From NCBI GenBank assembly GCA_958295985.1, contig OY282432.1:2699001-2763000 (forward strand): a stretch of DNA of 64,000 bases, read 5' to 3'. Source of the stretch: an uncultured Candidatus Binatia bacterium (GTDB taxonomy: Bacteria > Desulfobacterota > Binatia > UBA9968 > JAJDTQ01). The translations under genes and the position numbers were made by a program. The notes beneath the pieces are model-generated. The model was not told where the DNA came from. It worked only from the letters and a program-made list of their open reading frames with translations, and did not search any database. Below, in pieces: positions 52,917 through 61,700 of this stretch. The stretch's first letter is position 1; each line of letters begins with the position of its first letter.

Positions 52917-53097
52917 GCTGGACCTCGACGGGACCGCCGGGAAAGATCCGACTCAGGTCAATGCGGGTGAGGCAAACAGACGGCTCATGTCGCTAGACTT
53001 ACAGGGCGGATGACCCAAGGCGAAAGGGCTGTTCCCCTTGCGCAGGCTGCGTGTGTCCGCGTAATCTCCGTTGTACTTCAGCCGAGGATGACCAACG

Positions 53098-53499
53098 ATG
53101 CGTGCGACTCGACGCAAACGCCCACGAAGACGGACGATTTATGTTCCTCCGGACGCCGACCTCGACAGATTGGCCAACCGGGTCAGGTACGCGGGCAGCC
53201 CGGAACACAAGGACTCTCGCAGCTTCGCAGGCCAGCCTCGCTTGCGAGCCGACGCCTCATGCTGTCCACGAGAGATTGTAGACCGGGAAGTTGTTGACGG
53301 ATGGCTGCGTTCCGCGATTCGGCGGGGCGCCATAGGCGCACCTTGGGACGGAGAATTTCCACGCTACGTGTGGTACAAATGGAAGGATATCGTCTTTGAA
53401 GGGCGCTTGGTGAACCGTGGAAACGGCTCGTACAAGGGATATCCACTCGACAGGCAAGAATGGCCTGACGGTATCGAGGCGATATATGCAGAAGCTTAG
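53098..53499 (+). CDS. Small protein partnered with an ImmA/IrrE-like protein, unknown function
   Basis: A 133-residue protein beginning with a very basic stretch (RATRRKRPRRRTIYVPPDADLDRLANRVRYAGSPEHKD). It ends in a compact domain with GAPWDGEFPRYVWYKWKDIVFEGRLVNRGNGSYKGYPL. The C-terminal aromatic/charged core resembles small proteins found next to DUF955 genes, but I do not know a function. It overlaps the next gene by 14 nt, so the two are co-translated. A toxin-antitoxin or small defence pair is a reasonable guess only. Confidence 0.6.
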   Translation: MRATRRKRPRRRTIYVPPDADLDRLANRVRYAGSPEHKDSRSFAGQPRLRADASCCPREIVDREVVDGWLRSAIRRGAIGAPWDGEFPRYVWYKWKDIVFEGRLVNRGNGSYKGYPLDRQEWPDGIEAIYAEA

Positions 53500-54823
53500 T
53501 TTCGAAATAGATTGGGTAGATGCGGATGGGATCAACGGACCGGAATTGTCCGCAACGTGGGCATCTTTGCGAATCCGTGCCGGCGGCTCGACCGTCACCC
53601 GCGTTCTGGATATGGATACACGGGCGCAGACCGTTCGTGACTTCGTGTATGTTCCGCTTTACCCGCTTGCGGAGTGGTTGGCCACGAACTGGTGGTTCCT
53701 GACTCGCGAATTTGAAAACCCGGCAAAGCGAGCTAACCCTGACTTCCATCGCCGTCATGCACTCGGCGCCAGCCGGGAAGGATATGCATTTCCTGACCTG
53801 GAGATCGTTTCCAGCGGCGCACGAACCCGCCTTGCCTGGAGGAGCGGTCCATCGCCACGGACCAGGATCGAGTTCCTGGACCACGGGGAGACGTGGGTAG
53901 ACAGCGCCGAGTTCCGCGAGAGTTGCGCCGGTCTTATAGACCGGGTGATTCGACGGCTGGAATCTTTTCATGTCGATGAGACCCTGCTGCAAGAAGAGTG
54001 GGCTGCAATTCAGACGGCGGACGAGGATGAGGCCAAGTTCTGCGAGACCGTGGCGGGGCTCGGTTGGGACCCATATGCCATAGATGACGACAGGCGTGAT
54101 CGGGTCTTGATCTTGGCCGAGAAGTTGGGCGAAGTACTGGCCGAAGCAGTACCGGTGCTGAACACGGAAGGCCTGAACGAGAACTGGCTCTCTATCCGGG
54201 ATGCTATTGCAGCGGCCAGGTCCAACAGCCTTCTTCTGAAACGTTTGCGATCCTTTCGTGACAAAATTCCTCAGGAGGCGGGGACGTCGGGGCGCGATCC
54301 TTGGGAAGAGGGCTACGGCTTGGCGCGACGACTGCGGCGCAACCTGGACCTCGATGGCAAACCGCTGCCGACCATGGATGCAATTGCGGAAGCGCTCGGC
54401 GAAGTCCCCGAGTCGCTCGACAAGGTGACGCGGCCGGTGGGATTCGTCAACGAAGTCGCACTCATCGACGGAGTGGTCACCCGGGACGGAGAAGGAAGCC
54501 CCGCCTTCGCGTTCCGCCGGCTTGGTGACGACAGCAGGCGGTTCTCCTTCTGTCGCGCCCTTGCCGAAGTGTTGACCTCGCCCGCCTCGGATGCACTGCT
54601 CACGAGGGCGCAGTCCGAGCGCCAGCAACGCAATCGCGCGTTTGCCGCCGAGTTTCTGGCGCCTTCGTCCGGCTTGAGGAATAGAGTGTCCGGTCCTATG
54701 GTGGATGGCGATGACATCGACGAATTGGCCGCCGAGTTCGGCGTTTCGTCGCGCGTAATCGAGCATCAAATACCGAATCACCACATCGCACGGGTCTGGC
54801 GCACAGCGAGTTCCGGCGGGTGA
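53486..54823 (+). CDS. ImmA/IrrE (DUF955)-like protein with degenerate zinc motif
   Basis: A 445-residue protein. Residues ~1-150 are a beta-rich domain (TWASLRIRAGGSTVTRVLDM...FVYVPLYPLAEWLATNWW). Residues ~150-270 are helical. The C-terminal part follows the DUF955 pattern: a nucleotide-adjacent GFVNEVALIDG..., then RRFSFCRALAEVL where the HExxH helix should be, then RNRAFAAEFLAPSSGLR and LAAEFGVSSRVIEHQIPNH. The catalytic His, Glu and His are replaced by R357, A358 and E361, so protease activity is unlikely. It may bind without cutting. The start ATG is 53486; the longer frame upstream lies inside the neighbour. Confidence 0.68.
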   Translation: MQKLSFEIDWVDADGINGPELSATWASLRIRAGGSTVTRVLDMDTRAQTVRDFVYVPLYPLAEWLATNWWFLTREFENPAKRANPDFHRRHALGASREGYAFPDLEIVSSGARTRLAWRSGPSPRTRIEFLDHGETWVDSAEFRESCAGLIDRVIRRLESFHVDETLLQEEWAAIQTADEDEAKFCETVAGLGWDPYAIDDDRRDRVLILAEKLGEVLAEAVPVLNTEGLNENWLSIRDAIAAARSNSLLLKRLRSFRDKIPQEAGTSGRDPWEEGYGLARRLRRNLDLDGKPLPTMDAIAEALGEVPESLDKVTRPVGFVNEVALIDGVVTRDGEGSPAFAFRRLGDDSRRFSFCRALAEVLTSPASDALLTRAQSERQQRNRAFAAEFLAPSSGLRNRVSGPMVDGDDIDELAAEFGVSSRVIEHQIPNHHIARVWRTASSGG

Positions 54824-54838
54824 TCGTTTCCATGCCCT

Positions 54839-55681
54839 ATGCGTAACTTCGATCTACTGGAACCCAGGACGGCTGCCGAAGCGTGCCGGATGCTCGACGC
54901 TGGCGACGAGGTTCGACCCATCAGCGGCGGCACGGCGCTTCTCATCCTCATCAAGCAGGGTTTGCTGAGACCCCGGACCCTGGTGAACCTCAAGAAGCTG
55001 GAGGGCGTCAACTCCATCACCTGGGATCCCACCGCGGGTGTTCGCATCGAGGCCATGGCCACCATCCACGAGGTGGAGACCTCGCCGGTGGTGCGGGAGC
55101 ACCTTCCGGTGCTGGCCCAGGCCTGCCACCAGGTGGCCAACATCCGCATCCGCCATCTGGCCACCATCGGCGGCAACCTGGCCCACGGGGACCACCAGTC
55201 GGACCCGCCGGGGGTGCTGGTGGCGCTGGACGCGGTGGTGGAACTGACCGGCGCCCGCGGCACGCGCACCCTGAAGCTCGAGGACTTTCTGGTCGGCACC
55301 TATGAGACGGCGCTGGAGCCGGGCGAGATGGTGACCGCGGTTACGGCGCCGCGGGTGCAGGGGCGGCTGGTGGGAAGCTACCTCAAGTTCACCACCGGCT
55401 CCTCGGAGGAGCGGCCCTGCGCGGGCATTACCGCGCTGGTGCGCCTGCACGGGAACTTGCCGGTGGAGGCGCGGCTTGCGGTGGGGGCGGTGGGGCCGCG
55501 ACCCCTGCTCCTGTGCCGGGCTGATCCGTCCGAGGCCGCACTGGAGGAGATGGCCGGCCGGGCGGCAGACGACGTTGACCCGATCCCGGACCTGCGCGGC
55601 TCAGCGGAGTACAAACGGCATCTGGTGAGGGTCCTGGGCCGGCGCGCTCTTGCCGCGGTGTGGAAGGAAGCCTGTCCATGA
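54839..55681 (+). CDS. Molybdopterin dehydrogenase FAD-binding (medium) subunit
   Basis: A 280-residue CoxM/xanthine dehydrogenase medium subunit homologue. FAD-binding segments are RPISGGTALLILIKQG (residue ~25) and IRHLATIGGNLAHGDHQSDP (residue ~105). The C-terminal CO_deh_flav_C domain follows from ~180. It passes electrons from the 2Fe-2S subunit to an acceptor. It starts 15 bp after the ImmA-like gene and ends in an ATGA overlap with the large subunit, beginning an M-L-S operon. Confidence 0.9.
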   Translation: MRNFDLLEPRTAAEACRMLDAGDEVRPISGGTALLILIKQGLLRPRTLVNLKKLEGVNSITWDPTAGVRIEAMATIHEVETSPVVREHLPVLAQACHQVANIRIRHLATIGGNLAHGDHQSDPPGVLVALDAVVELTGARGTRTLKLEDFLVGTYETALEPGEMVTAVTAPRVQGRLVGSYLKFTTGSSEERPCAGITALVRLHGNLPVEARLAVGAVGPRPLLLCRADPSEAALEEMAGRAADDVDPIPDLRGSAEYKRHLVRVLGRRALAAVWKEACP

Positions 55682-58014
55682 GCGCAGTCGGCAGCAGCAC
55701 CCAAAGGGTGGACGGCAACGCCAAGGTCTCCGGCGCCGCGCAGTACACCGCCGATATCGAGATGCCGGGCATGCTCCATGCCAAGGCGCTCCGCAGTCCC
55801 CATCCCCACGCCAGGCTCGTCAGGATCGACGCAAGCCGGGCCGCGGCGTTGCCGGGGGTGCTCGCGGTCGTGACTCGGGACGACCTCGAAGGTCTGAACC
55901 CGTACTACGGCGCGGTGGTGGAGGACCAGCCGGTGCTGGCCCTGGACCGGGTACGCTGCGTCGGCGACATCGTGGCCGCGGTGGCGGCGGAGGAACGAGA
56001 GATCGCGGAGGAGGCGGTGGAGCTCATGGAGGCGGAATACGAGCCCCTGCCCGCGGTCTTCGACGTGGTGGAGGCGGCGCAGGCCGGGGCTCCGATCATC
56101 CACGAGGAACGCTTCGAGACCCAGGCGGCCATCTTCCGGGAGCAGCTCAACCTCAACGCCGGCGGCAACGTCTGCAGCGTGTTCCGGGCCGGGGACGGCG
56201 ACGTCGACGCGGGCTTCGCCGAGGCCGACCAGGTCTTCGAGAACACCTACCGCATGCCGCCGGTACAGCACGGCCACATCGAACCCCACGTGGCCACGGC
56301 GGTGTGGGAATCGCCCAACCGGCTGCTCGTGCACACGCCGTGTCAGAACCCGGTGGGGCTTCAGGAACAGTTGGCGCGGATCTTCAACCTGCCCGAGAGC
56401 GGCGTTCGGGTGGTGGTCCCGTTCGTGGGCGGCGGTTACGGCGGCAAGACCCACGCGCGGCTGGAGCCGGTGGCGGCGCTGCTGGCGCGCAAGTCCGGCC
56501 GGCCGGTCCAGTGGGTGCTCACCCGCGAGGAGGTGTTCCTCACCGGTCGCCGCTACGGCGGGTTCGTCAAGATGAAGACCGGCTTCAAGCGCGACGGCCG
56601 CCTGGTGGCGCGGGAAGTGGAGGTCTTCTACGACCTGGGCGCCTACGCTCTCTCCGGACCCGCCAACGCCAAGACCGGCTCCTACGTCGCCAGCGGGCCG
56701 TACCGGGTGCCCAACCGCCGCCTGACCACTTACGCGGTCTATACGAACCTGCCCCCGGCGGGCCCCTACCGCGGGGTGGGCGTGCCCCACGTGGCCTGGG
56801 CCTACGAATCGGAAATGGACCGGATCGCCCGGCACCTGGGCATGGACCCCGTGGAGCTTCGGCTCAAGAACCTGGTTCAGGAGGGCGACATCTTCGTCAC
56901 CGGCGAGCCGCTGGTATCGGTGGGGATCTCGGACTGTCTCCGGCAGGTGGCGTCGGACATCGGTTGGCGCGGTCGAGTGGAACAGGAGGACGGCGCTCGC
57001 GAAGGGTCGTTGCGGCGCGGCAAGGGCCTCGCGGTGATCATGAAGAGCACCACCACGCCCACGGCGTCCGCGGCCAGCGTGCGCCTCAACGGCGACGGCT
57101 CGGTGATGCTCTTGACCAGCAGCACCGAGATGGGGCAGGGGGTGCGCACCTGTCTGGCGCAGATCGTCGCCGAGCCCCTCGGCATTCCGGTGGAGCGGGT
57201 GACCGTCTCCGCGCCGGACACCGACGTGACCCCCTACGACAAGTCCACCAGTTCCAGTCGCACCACCTTCCACATGGGCAACGCCGCGCTGCGGGCCGCC
57301 GAAGACGTGCGCGAGCAACTGCTGGAGGTCGGCGCCCAGGCGCTGGAGGTGGACAAGGCGGACCTGGAACTCGGCGTGGACGGGGTACGGGTCAAGGGCG
57401 TCCCGGATCGGGGCCTCACGGTGCCGCAGTTGCTGAAGGCCAAGTACGGCGATTCCGTAGGCAGCATCTTCGGGAGCTGCAACTTCCAGGTCAAGGGCGG
57501 GCTCGACCCCAGGACCGGCAAGGGCAAGGCCGCGGCCTTCTGGTTCTTCTCGGCTTGCGGCGCGGAGGTGGAGGTGGACGTGGAGACCGGCAAGGTGCGG
57601 GTGGTCAACGTGGCCACCTCGGTGGACGTGGGCAAGGCCATCAATCCGCTCCAATGCTGGCTTCAGAACGAGGGCTCCATGCTGGAGGCCCTCGGGGCGG
57701 CGTTCTTCGAGGAGATGGTGTTCGAGCAGGGCCAGCCGGTGAACGGCAGCCTGCTGGAGTACATGCTGCCCTCCATGGAGGACCACCCCGAACGGTTCCG
57801 GTCGCTGCTGGTGGAGACCCCGCATCCGGACGGCCCTTTCGGCGCCAAGGGAGCGGGTGAGGCGGTCATACCGGCCGTTGTCCCCGCCATCGGCAACGCC
57901 ATCGCCAATGCCCTGGGCGGCGTCAACATCACCGAGCTGCCGCTCCGCCCGGACCGGATCGTGGCGGCACTGGCCGAGCGCGAAGCGGGCGCACCCGGGG
58001 AAGATAAGCCATGA
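55678..58014 (+). CDS. Xanthine dehydrogenase/CoxL-type molybdopterin-binding large subunit
   Basis: A 778-residue catalytic subunit. The N-terminal a/b hammerhead (VSGAAQYTADIEMPGMLHAKALRSPHPHARLVRID) is followed by molybdopterin-binding segments: VPFVGGGYGGKTHARLEP, GPYRGVGVPHVAWAYESEMD, TEMGQGVRTCLAQIVAEPL, and GPFGAKGAGEAVIPAVVPAI with the catalytic Glu near the C-terminus. The active-site loop is PYRGVGVP rather than AYRCSFR, so this is not form I CO dehydrogenase. An aldehyde, purine or other heterocycle hydroxylase is likely. The ATG at 55678 overlaps the previous stop; it overlaps the 2Fe-2S gene by 4 nt. Confidence 0.9.
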   Translation: MSAVGSSTQRVDGNAKVSGAAQYTADIEMPGMLHAKALRSPHPHARLVRIDASRAAALPGVLAVVTRDDLEGLNPYYGAVVEDQPVLALDRVRCVGDIVAAVAAEEREIAEEAVELMEAEYEPLPAVFDVVEAAQAGAPIIHEERFETQAAIFREQLNLNAGGNVCSVFRAGDGDVDAGFAEADQVFENTYRMPPVQHGHIEPHVATAVWESPNRLLVHTPCQNPVGLQEQLARIFNLPESGVRVVVPFVGGGYGGKTHARLEPVAALLARKSGRPVQWVLTREEVFLTGRRYGGFVKMKTGFKRDGRLVAREVEVFYDLGAYALSGPANAKTGSYVASGPYRVPNRRLTTYAVYTNLPPAGPYRGVGVPHVAWAYESEMDRIARHLGMDPVELRLKNLVQEGDIFVTGEPLVSVGISDCLRQVASDIGWRGRVEQEDGAREGSLRRGKGLAVIMKSTTTPTASAASVRLNGDGSVMLLTSSTEMGQGVRTCLAQIVAEPLGIPVERVTVSAPDTDVTPYDKSTSSSRTTFHMGNAALRAAEDVREQLLEVGAQALEVDKADLELGVDGVRVKGVPDRGLTVPQLLKAKYGDSVGSIFGSCNFQVKGGLDPRTGKGKAAAFWFFSACGAEVEVDVETGKVRVVNVATSVDVGKAINPLQCWLQNEGSMLEALGAAFFEEMVFEQGQPVNGSLLEYMLPSMEDHPERFRSLLVETPHPDGPFGAKGAGEAVIPAVVPAIGNAIANALGGVNITELPLRPDRIVAALAEREAGAPGEDKP

Positions 58015-58478
58015 GACACCTCATCACCGCCAACGTGAACGGACGCCCGCGTGAGCTCTCGGTCAAGTCCAACCAGACCCTGCTGGAGGTCCTGCGGGAC
58101 GACCTGCGGCTCAAGGGCACCCAGGAGGGTTGCAGCGTGGGGGTGTGCGGCTCCTGCACGGTGCTGGTGGACGGCAAGCCGGTGAGCTCGTGTCTGATGC
58201 TGGCCAGCAACGCCGAGGGCCGGGACGTGTTGACCATCGAGGGCCTGAGCCGGGACGGCAGCCTCGACCCGGTGCAGCAGGCGTTCCTGGACCATCAGGC
58301 GTTCCAGTGCGGTTTCTGCACTCCCGGGATGATCATGGCCGTCAAGGGGCTCCTGAACGAGAACCCGAAGCCCGACGAGCCCGAGGTCCGCGACTACCTT
58401 TCGGGCAACATCTGCCGGTGCGGCACCTACGTCGAGGTGATGGCGGCCATCGAGGAACTGACCGCCAAACCCTCATAG
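58011..58478 (+). CDS. 2Fe-2S small subunit of the molybdopterin dehydrogenase
   Basis: A 155-residue CoxS-type protein with two [2Fe-2S] sites. The first is EGCSVGVCGSCTVLVDGKPVSSC. The second is QCGFCTPGMIMAVKGLL followed by GNICRCGTY. It carries electrons from the Mo centre to the FAD subunit. The length is normal for the family (~155-165). It is the last gene of the M-L-S trio and is followed 81 bp later by the Asp-box protein. Confidence 0.92.
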   Translation: MRHLITANVNGRPRELSVKSNQTLLEVLRDDLRLKGTQEGCSVGVCGSCTVLVDGKPVSSCLMLASNAEGRDVLTIEGLSRDGSLDPVQQAFLDHQAFQCGFCTPGMIMAVKGLLNENPKPDEPEVRDYLSGNICRCGTYVEVMAAIEELTAKPS

Positions 58479-58559
58479 GGCGATAGCCGGAATCCGGGGG
58501 TGGAGGCGGAGTCATGGGATACCGGCCCCGCAAGACAGATAACCGGGAGGAAAGCGGCA

Positions 58560-59606
58560 ATGGCTGAACGAATACTGGCGGGAACGCAGGAAGGCCTGCA
58601 AGTGTGGCGCGGCAAGGGGGACGCTTGGGAGGAGCTGGACGTGGCCCTTGCGTCCGCCACGGTGGACGCCATCGACGGCCCCGTGCAGAGGCCCGGGACC
58701 GTGTACGCCAGCGTCGCCGGCGAAGGGCTCTGCCGCAGCGACGACGGCGGACAACGCTGGCGCACCGTTTTCTCCGGCAACGTCCGGGCCGTGACCGTGG
58801 ACCCCGCCGACCCGGACGTGGTCTACGTGGGCACGGAACCCATCCATCTCCATCGCAGCGAGGACGGCGGCGAAAGCTGGGAAGAGCTGACCGCCTTGCA
58901 GCGCCTGCCGTCCGAGGTGCGCGCCAAGTGGTCCTATCCGCGCCCCCCTCACCGGGAACACGTCCGGCACATCTTCGTCTCCCCCGACGATCCCCGCATG
59001 ATCTATGTCTGCCTGGAGCACGGCGGCATCGTGCGGACCTTCGACCGCGGCGCCGCGTTCGAGGACGTGAGCGGCGGCATCGACTATCTCGACATCCATC
59101 ACATCAGCACCACGCCCAGGGGAACGGGGCCCATGTTCGTCGCTACCGCCAGGGGTTTCTTTCGCAGCGACGACCCCGGGACCGGGTGGCAGCGGGCGGA
59201 AAGCGGCATGACCCGAGACTACTTCCACGACTTCGTCTTCCTGCCGGGGACGCCGCCGGTGGTGCTGGTGGCCACCGCGGACAAGTCTCCGGGATTCTGG
59301 GACCGGCCCGAGCGGGCCCAGGGAGCGGTCTTCCGCAGCCGCGACCTGGCCTCGAGCTGGGAGCGGGTGGGCGTCGGCCACGGGCTTCCCGACCACATGC
59401 AGCAGATGGTGTGGGCGCTGACCCAGCACCCGGAAGATCCGAAACGGGTCTACGCGGGACTCGGAGCGGTCTCCCGCGGGCGTTCCAGCGATTCGAGCCA
59501 GAAAGGCAAGGGCGACATCCTGGTTTCCGGGGACGAGGGCGAGTCCTGGCAGCGGCTGCCGTTGGAGTTGCCGGCCGACCGGGTGCTCCTGGTGCGGCCG
59601 GAGTAG
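58560..59606 (+). CDS. Asp-box (BNR/sialidase-like) beta-propeller protein
   Basis: A 348-residue protein with repeated Asp-box motifs S-x-D-x-G-x-x-W: SDDGGQRW, SEDGGESW, a degenerate SDDPGTGW and SRDLASSW, and SGDEGESW. The intervening strands (VRAVTVDPADPDVVYVGTE, HIFVSPDDPRMIYVCLE) are typical of VPS10/BNR propellers and photosystem-assembly-like sensors. No signal peptide is visible and the sialidase catalytic residues are not evident, so enzymatic function is doubtful. GGGAGG precedes the ATG at 58560. A binding or scaffold role is likely. Confidence 0.78.
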   Translation: MAERILAGTQEGLQVWRGKGDAWEELDVALASATVDAIDGPVQRPGTVYASVAGEGLCRSDDGGQRWRTVFSGNVRAVTVDPADPDVVYVGTEPIHLHRSEDGGESWEELTALQRLPSEVRAKWSYPRPPHREHVRHIFVSPDDPRMIYVCLEHGGIVRTFDRGAAFEDVSGGIDYLDIHHISTTPRGTGPMFVATARGFFRSDDPGTGWQRAESGMTRDYFHDFVFLPGTPPVVLVATADKSPGFWDRPERAQGAVFRSRDLASSWERVGVGHGLPDHMQQMVWALTQHPEDPKRVYAGLGAVSRGRSSDSSQKGKGDILVSGDEGESWQRLPLELPADRVLLVRPE

Positions 59607-59639
59607 CCGGAGGCGGTGAGACCCGCGGTTCCGTCACCG

Positions 59640-60401
59640 ATGACGTATGCCATCTTCGATATCGAGACCCGCATCGACAAGAGTCTGGTCAAGTCGGTCT
59701 ACGCCCCGAAAGAGGACATCTCCGACCGGGAAGCCTATGAACGGCTCCGCGCCGAGCGGGTAGCGGAGAGCGGCAGCGACTTTCTTCCCATATCGTTCCA
59801 CGTCCCGGTTTCCATCGCGGTGGGCGTCGTGGACGGCGACGCCGTCCTGGCGGACGTCGAGACCCTGTGCGCCAACGACTACGGCGAGGAGGCCATCGTC
59901 CGTAACTTCTGGGAACGGGTGGAGCGCTTCAACGGCACGCTGGTCTCGTTCAACGGGCGCAACTTCGACCTCCCGGTCCTGGAGCTGCACGCGCTCAAGT
60001 ACGGCTGCCGGGCGCCGCGCTACTTCAACCAGCGGTTCGGGCACCGGTACCGGTATTCGGAGGAGGGCCACTACGACCTCTACGACTTCATCGGCAACCA
60101 CGGCGTCAACCGCATTCGCGGCGGCTTCGACCTCCTGTGCAAGCTCATCGGCCTGCGCGGCAAGGGCGAGATCGACGGCTCCATGGTCCAGGACTTGTGG
60201 GAGCAGGGCCGGCTGGCGGAGATCCACGAGTACTGCCGCGAGGACGTCGTCCAGACCTATTTCCTGCTGCTGCGGGTGGAGCTGATGCGGGGCCGCATCG
60301 ACCAGGGCCGGTTCGACGCGGCCTGGGCCGCCACCGAACGGTTCCGCGACCAACTGGAGGAGACGGACGTCCCGGGCGAGGGCAGCGCCGGACCATCGTA
60401 G
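59640..60401 (+). CDS. DEDD 3'-5' exonuclease, PolB-type (exo2 family)
   Basis: A 253-residue RNase H-fold exonuclease. The DEDD residues appear in YAIFDIETRID (Asp/Glu), SFNGRNFDLPVLELHALKYG (Asp) and the YCREDVVQTYFLLLRVEL helix (Asp). The family is the predicted PolB-like 3'-5' exonuclease (DNA_pol_B_exo2). It would remove 3' nucleotides from DNA or RNA in the cytoplasm. I use the ATG at 59640 rather than the upstream GTG because MTYAIFDIET aligns with the fold's first strand. It converges on an MFS gene with only 4 bp between stops. Confidence 0.83.
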   Translation: MTYAIFDIETRIDKSLVKSVYAPKEDISDREAYERLRAERVAESGSDFLPISFHVPVSIAVGVVDGDAVLADVETLCANDYGEEAIVRNFWERVERFNGTLVSFNGRNFDLPVLELHALKYGCRAPRYFNQRFGHRYRYSEEGHYDLYDFIGNHGVNRIRGGFDLLCKLIGLRGKGEIDGSMVQDLWEQGRLAEIHEYCREDVVQTYFLLLRVELMRGRIDQGRFDAAWAATERFRDQLEETDVPGEGSAGPS

Positions 60402-60405
60402 TCAG

Positions 60406-61650
60406 TCAACGCTCCAGCGTCTCTTTGGCCACGAAGGCCAGCAACAGCGCGGACAGCCAGAGGATCGGAGTGAGGGCGAGAAACGGGACTCCCGGGTGGA
60501 ACGCGTTGGCGAGCATGCCTCCGGCCAGGGGCGCCCCCAGACCCGCCAGGTCGGCGAGGGTCCGGCGCATGGCCTGAAGGCGTCCCCGGGCGTGGCGCGG
60601 CGCCACGTCATAGGTGGAGGTGGCGAGGCAGCCCAGCGAGAGGCCGTTGGCGACCCCGGTCAGCGACACCAGCACGGCCAGTTGGAGGAAGGTCTCGGCA
60701 AAGGGAATGACGAGGAAGACCATGGCCGGAATGATGGTGCTGGGCACCGTCGCCCATTTCCGGCCCACTTTGTCGAGCACGAATCCCGCGGGCAGGATCA
60801 TGAAGAAGACCACCACCCCGGAAATGGAGAAGAGCGCGCCCACCTCCACCGGCGTGAAACCGAGGTACGCGCCGGCGTAGAGCGGCAGCATGCTTTGGAG
60901 GATCAGCCGAAACATCAGGCTCGCGCCGGTGGCGAAGACGAGGACCGCGTAGGTCCGGCGGAACGGCGGGGCCACCTCACGGTACAGCGCCACGATGCGG
61001 CCTGCCCAGTAGCGGAACCCCAGGCCCTTGAAGCCGGCTCTCGCCGCGGGCGGCGGCGCGCCGCCGTCCGTCGCGCGGGCGGGCCGGTCCACCGCCATGC
61101 CGCAAAGGACGGCGAGGGCGGCCGACAGGGCGTAGGCGATGAACACGAAGCGGAAGCCCACCGACACGGTGAGGAAGCCGCCCAGCAGCGGTCCCAGTGT
61201 GTATCCGCCGTTGTGGACGCCGTGAAACCCGCTCATCACCCGTCCCCGCTGGTTCTGGGCGGTCAGGTCGATGCCCGACACCTCCCGTCCCATGGCCCAT
61301 ACCGCATCGGCGGCGCCGATGACGAAGAGCGCGAGCAGCAGCCCGGTGAAGGCGGGGCTCATGAACGCCGCCACCGCGGCCACGCCGGTGACCGCGGCGC
61401 CTCCCACCATCATCACCCGGGGGCCGGTGCGGTCGAGCATGACGCCGCTCACCGGGGTGCCGAAGAACCGCCCCGTCGCCCAGGCCGTCACCGTCTGGGC
61501 CGCCGCGCCCATGGATATGTCGAAGGCCCCGGCCAGCACCGGGATGGTGGGCAGGACCATGCCCCAGCCGAGCCCGGAGAACAGGGAACTCCCGTACAAC
61601 AGAAAGAAGTTGCGCACCACGCGCGGTGCGAGCGAGCGGGTCCGGGCCAC
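60406..61650 (-). CDS. MFS transporter
   Basis: A 414-residue major facilitator with 12 hydrophobic helices. GRFFGTPVSGVMLDRTGPRVMMVGG forms the loop 2-3 motif, GGYTLGPLLGGFLTVSVGFRFVF a motif C-like helix 5, and PAGFVLDKVGRKWATVPS the loop 8-9 motif. It starts at GTG 61650. It is followed closely upstream by another minus-strand transporter gene, with ~50 bp between. Substrate unknown; the drug/sugar efflux subgroup is likely. Confidence 0.85.
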   Translation of the reverse strand: MARTRSLAPRVVRNFFLLYGSSLFSGLGWGMVLPTIPVLAGAFDISMGAAAQTVTAWATGRFFGTPVSGVMLDRTGPRVMMVGGAAVTGVAAVAAFMSPAFTGLLLALFVIGAADAVWAMGREVSGIDLTAQNQRGRVMSGFHGVHNGGYTLGPLLGGFLTVSVGFRFVFIAYALSAALAVLCGMAVDRPARATDGGAPPPAARAGFKGLGFRYWAGRIVALYREVAPPFRRTYAVLVFATGASLMFRLILQSMLPLYAGAYLGFTPVEVGALFSISGVVVFFMILPAGFVLDKVGRKWATVPSTIIPAMVFLVIPFAETFLQLAVLVSLTGVANGLSLGCLATSTYDVAPRHARGRLQAMRRTLADLAGLGAPLAGGMLANAFHPGVPFLALTPILWLSALLLAFVAKETLER

Positions 61651-61700
61651 GGGTCAAAGAGCCCTTCCATGGCCGGGACGGCGGAACGGCGCGCCGCGGC

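Noticed and set aside
54839..58478. Aerobic CO dehydrogenase (form I)
   Set aside because: The large-subunit active-site loop reads PYRGVGVP and lacks the AYRCSFR motif with the Cys needed for the Mo-Cu centre.
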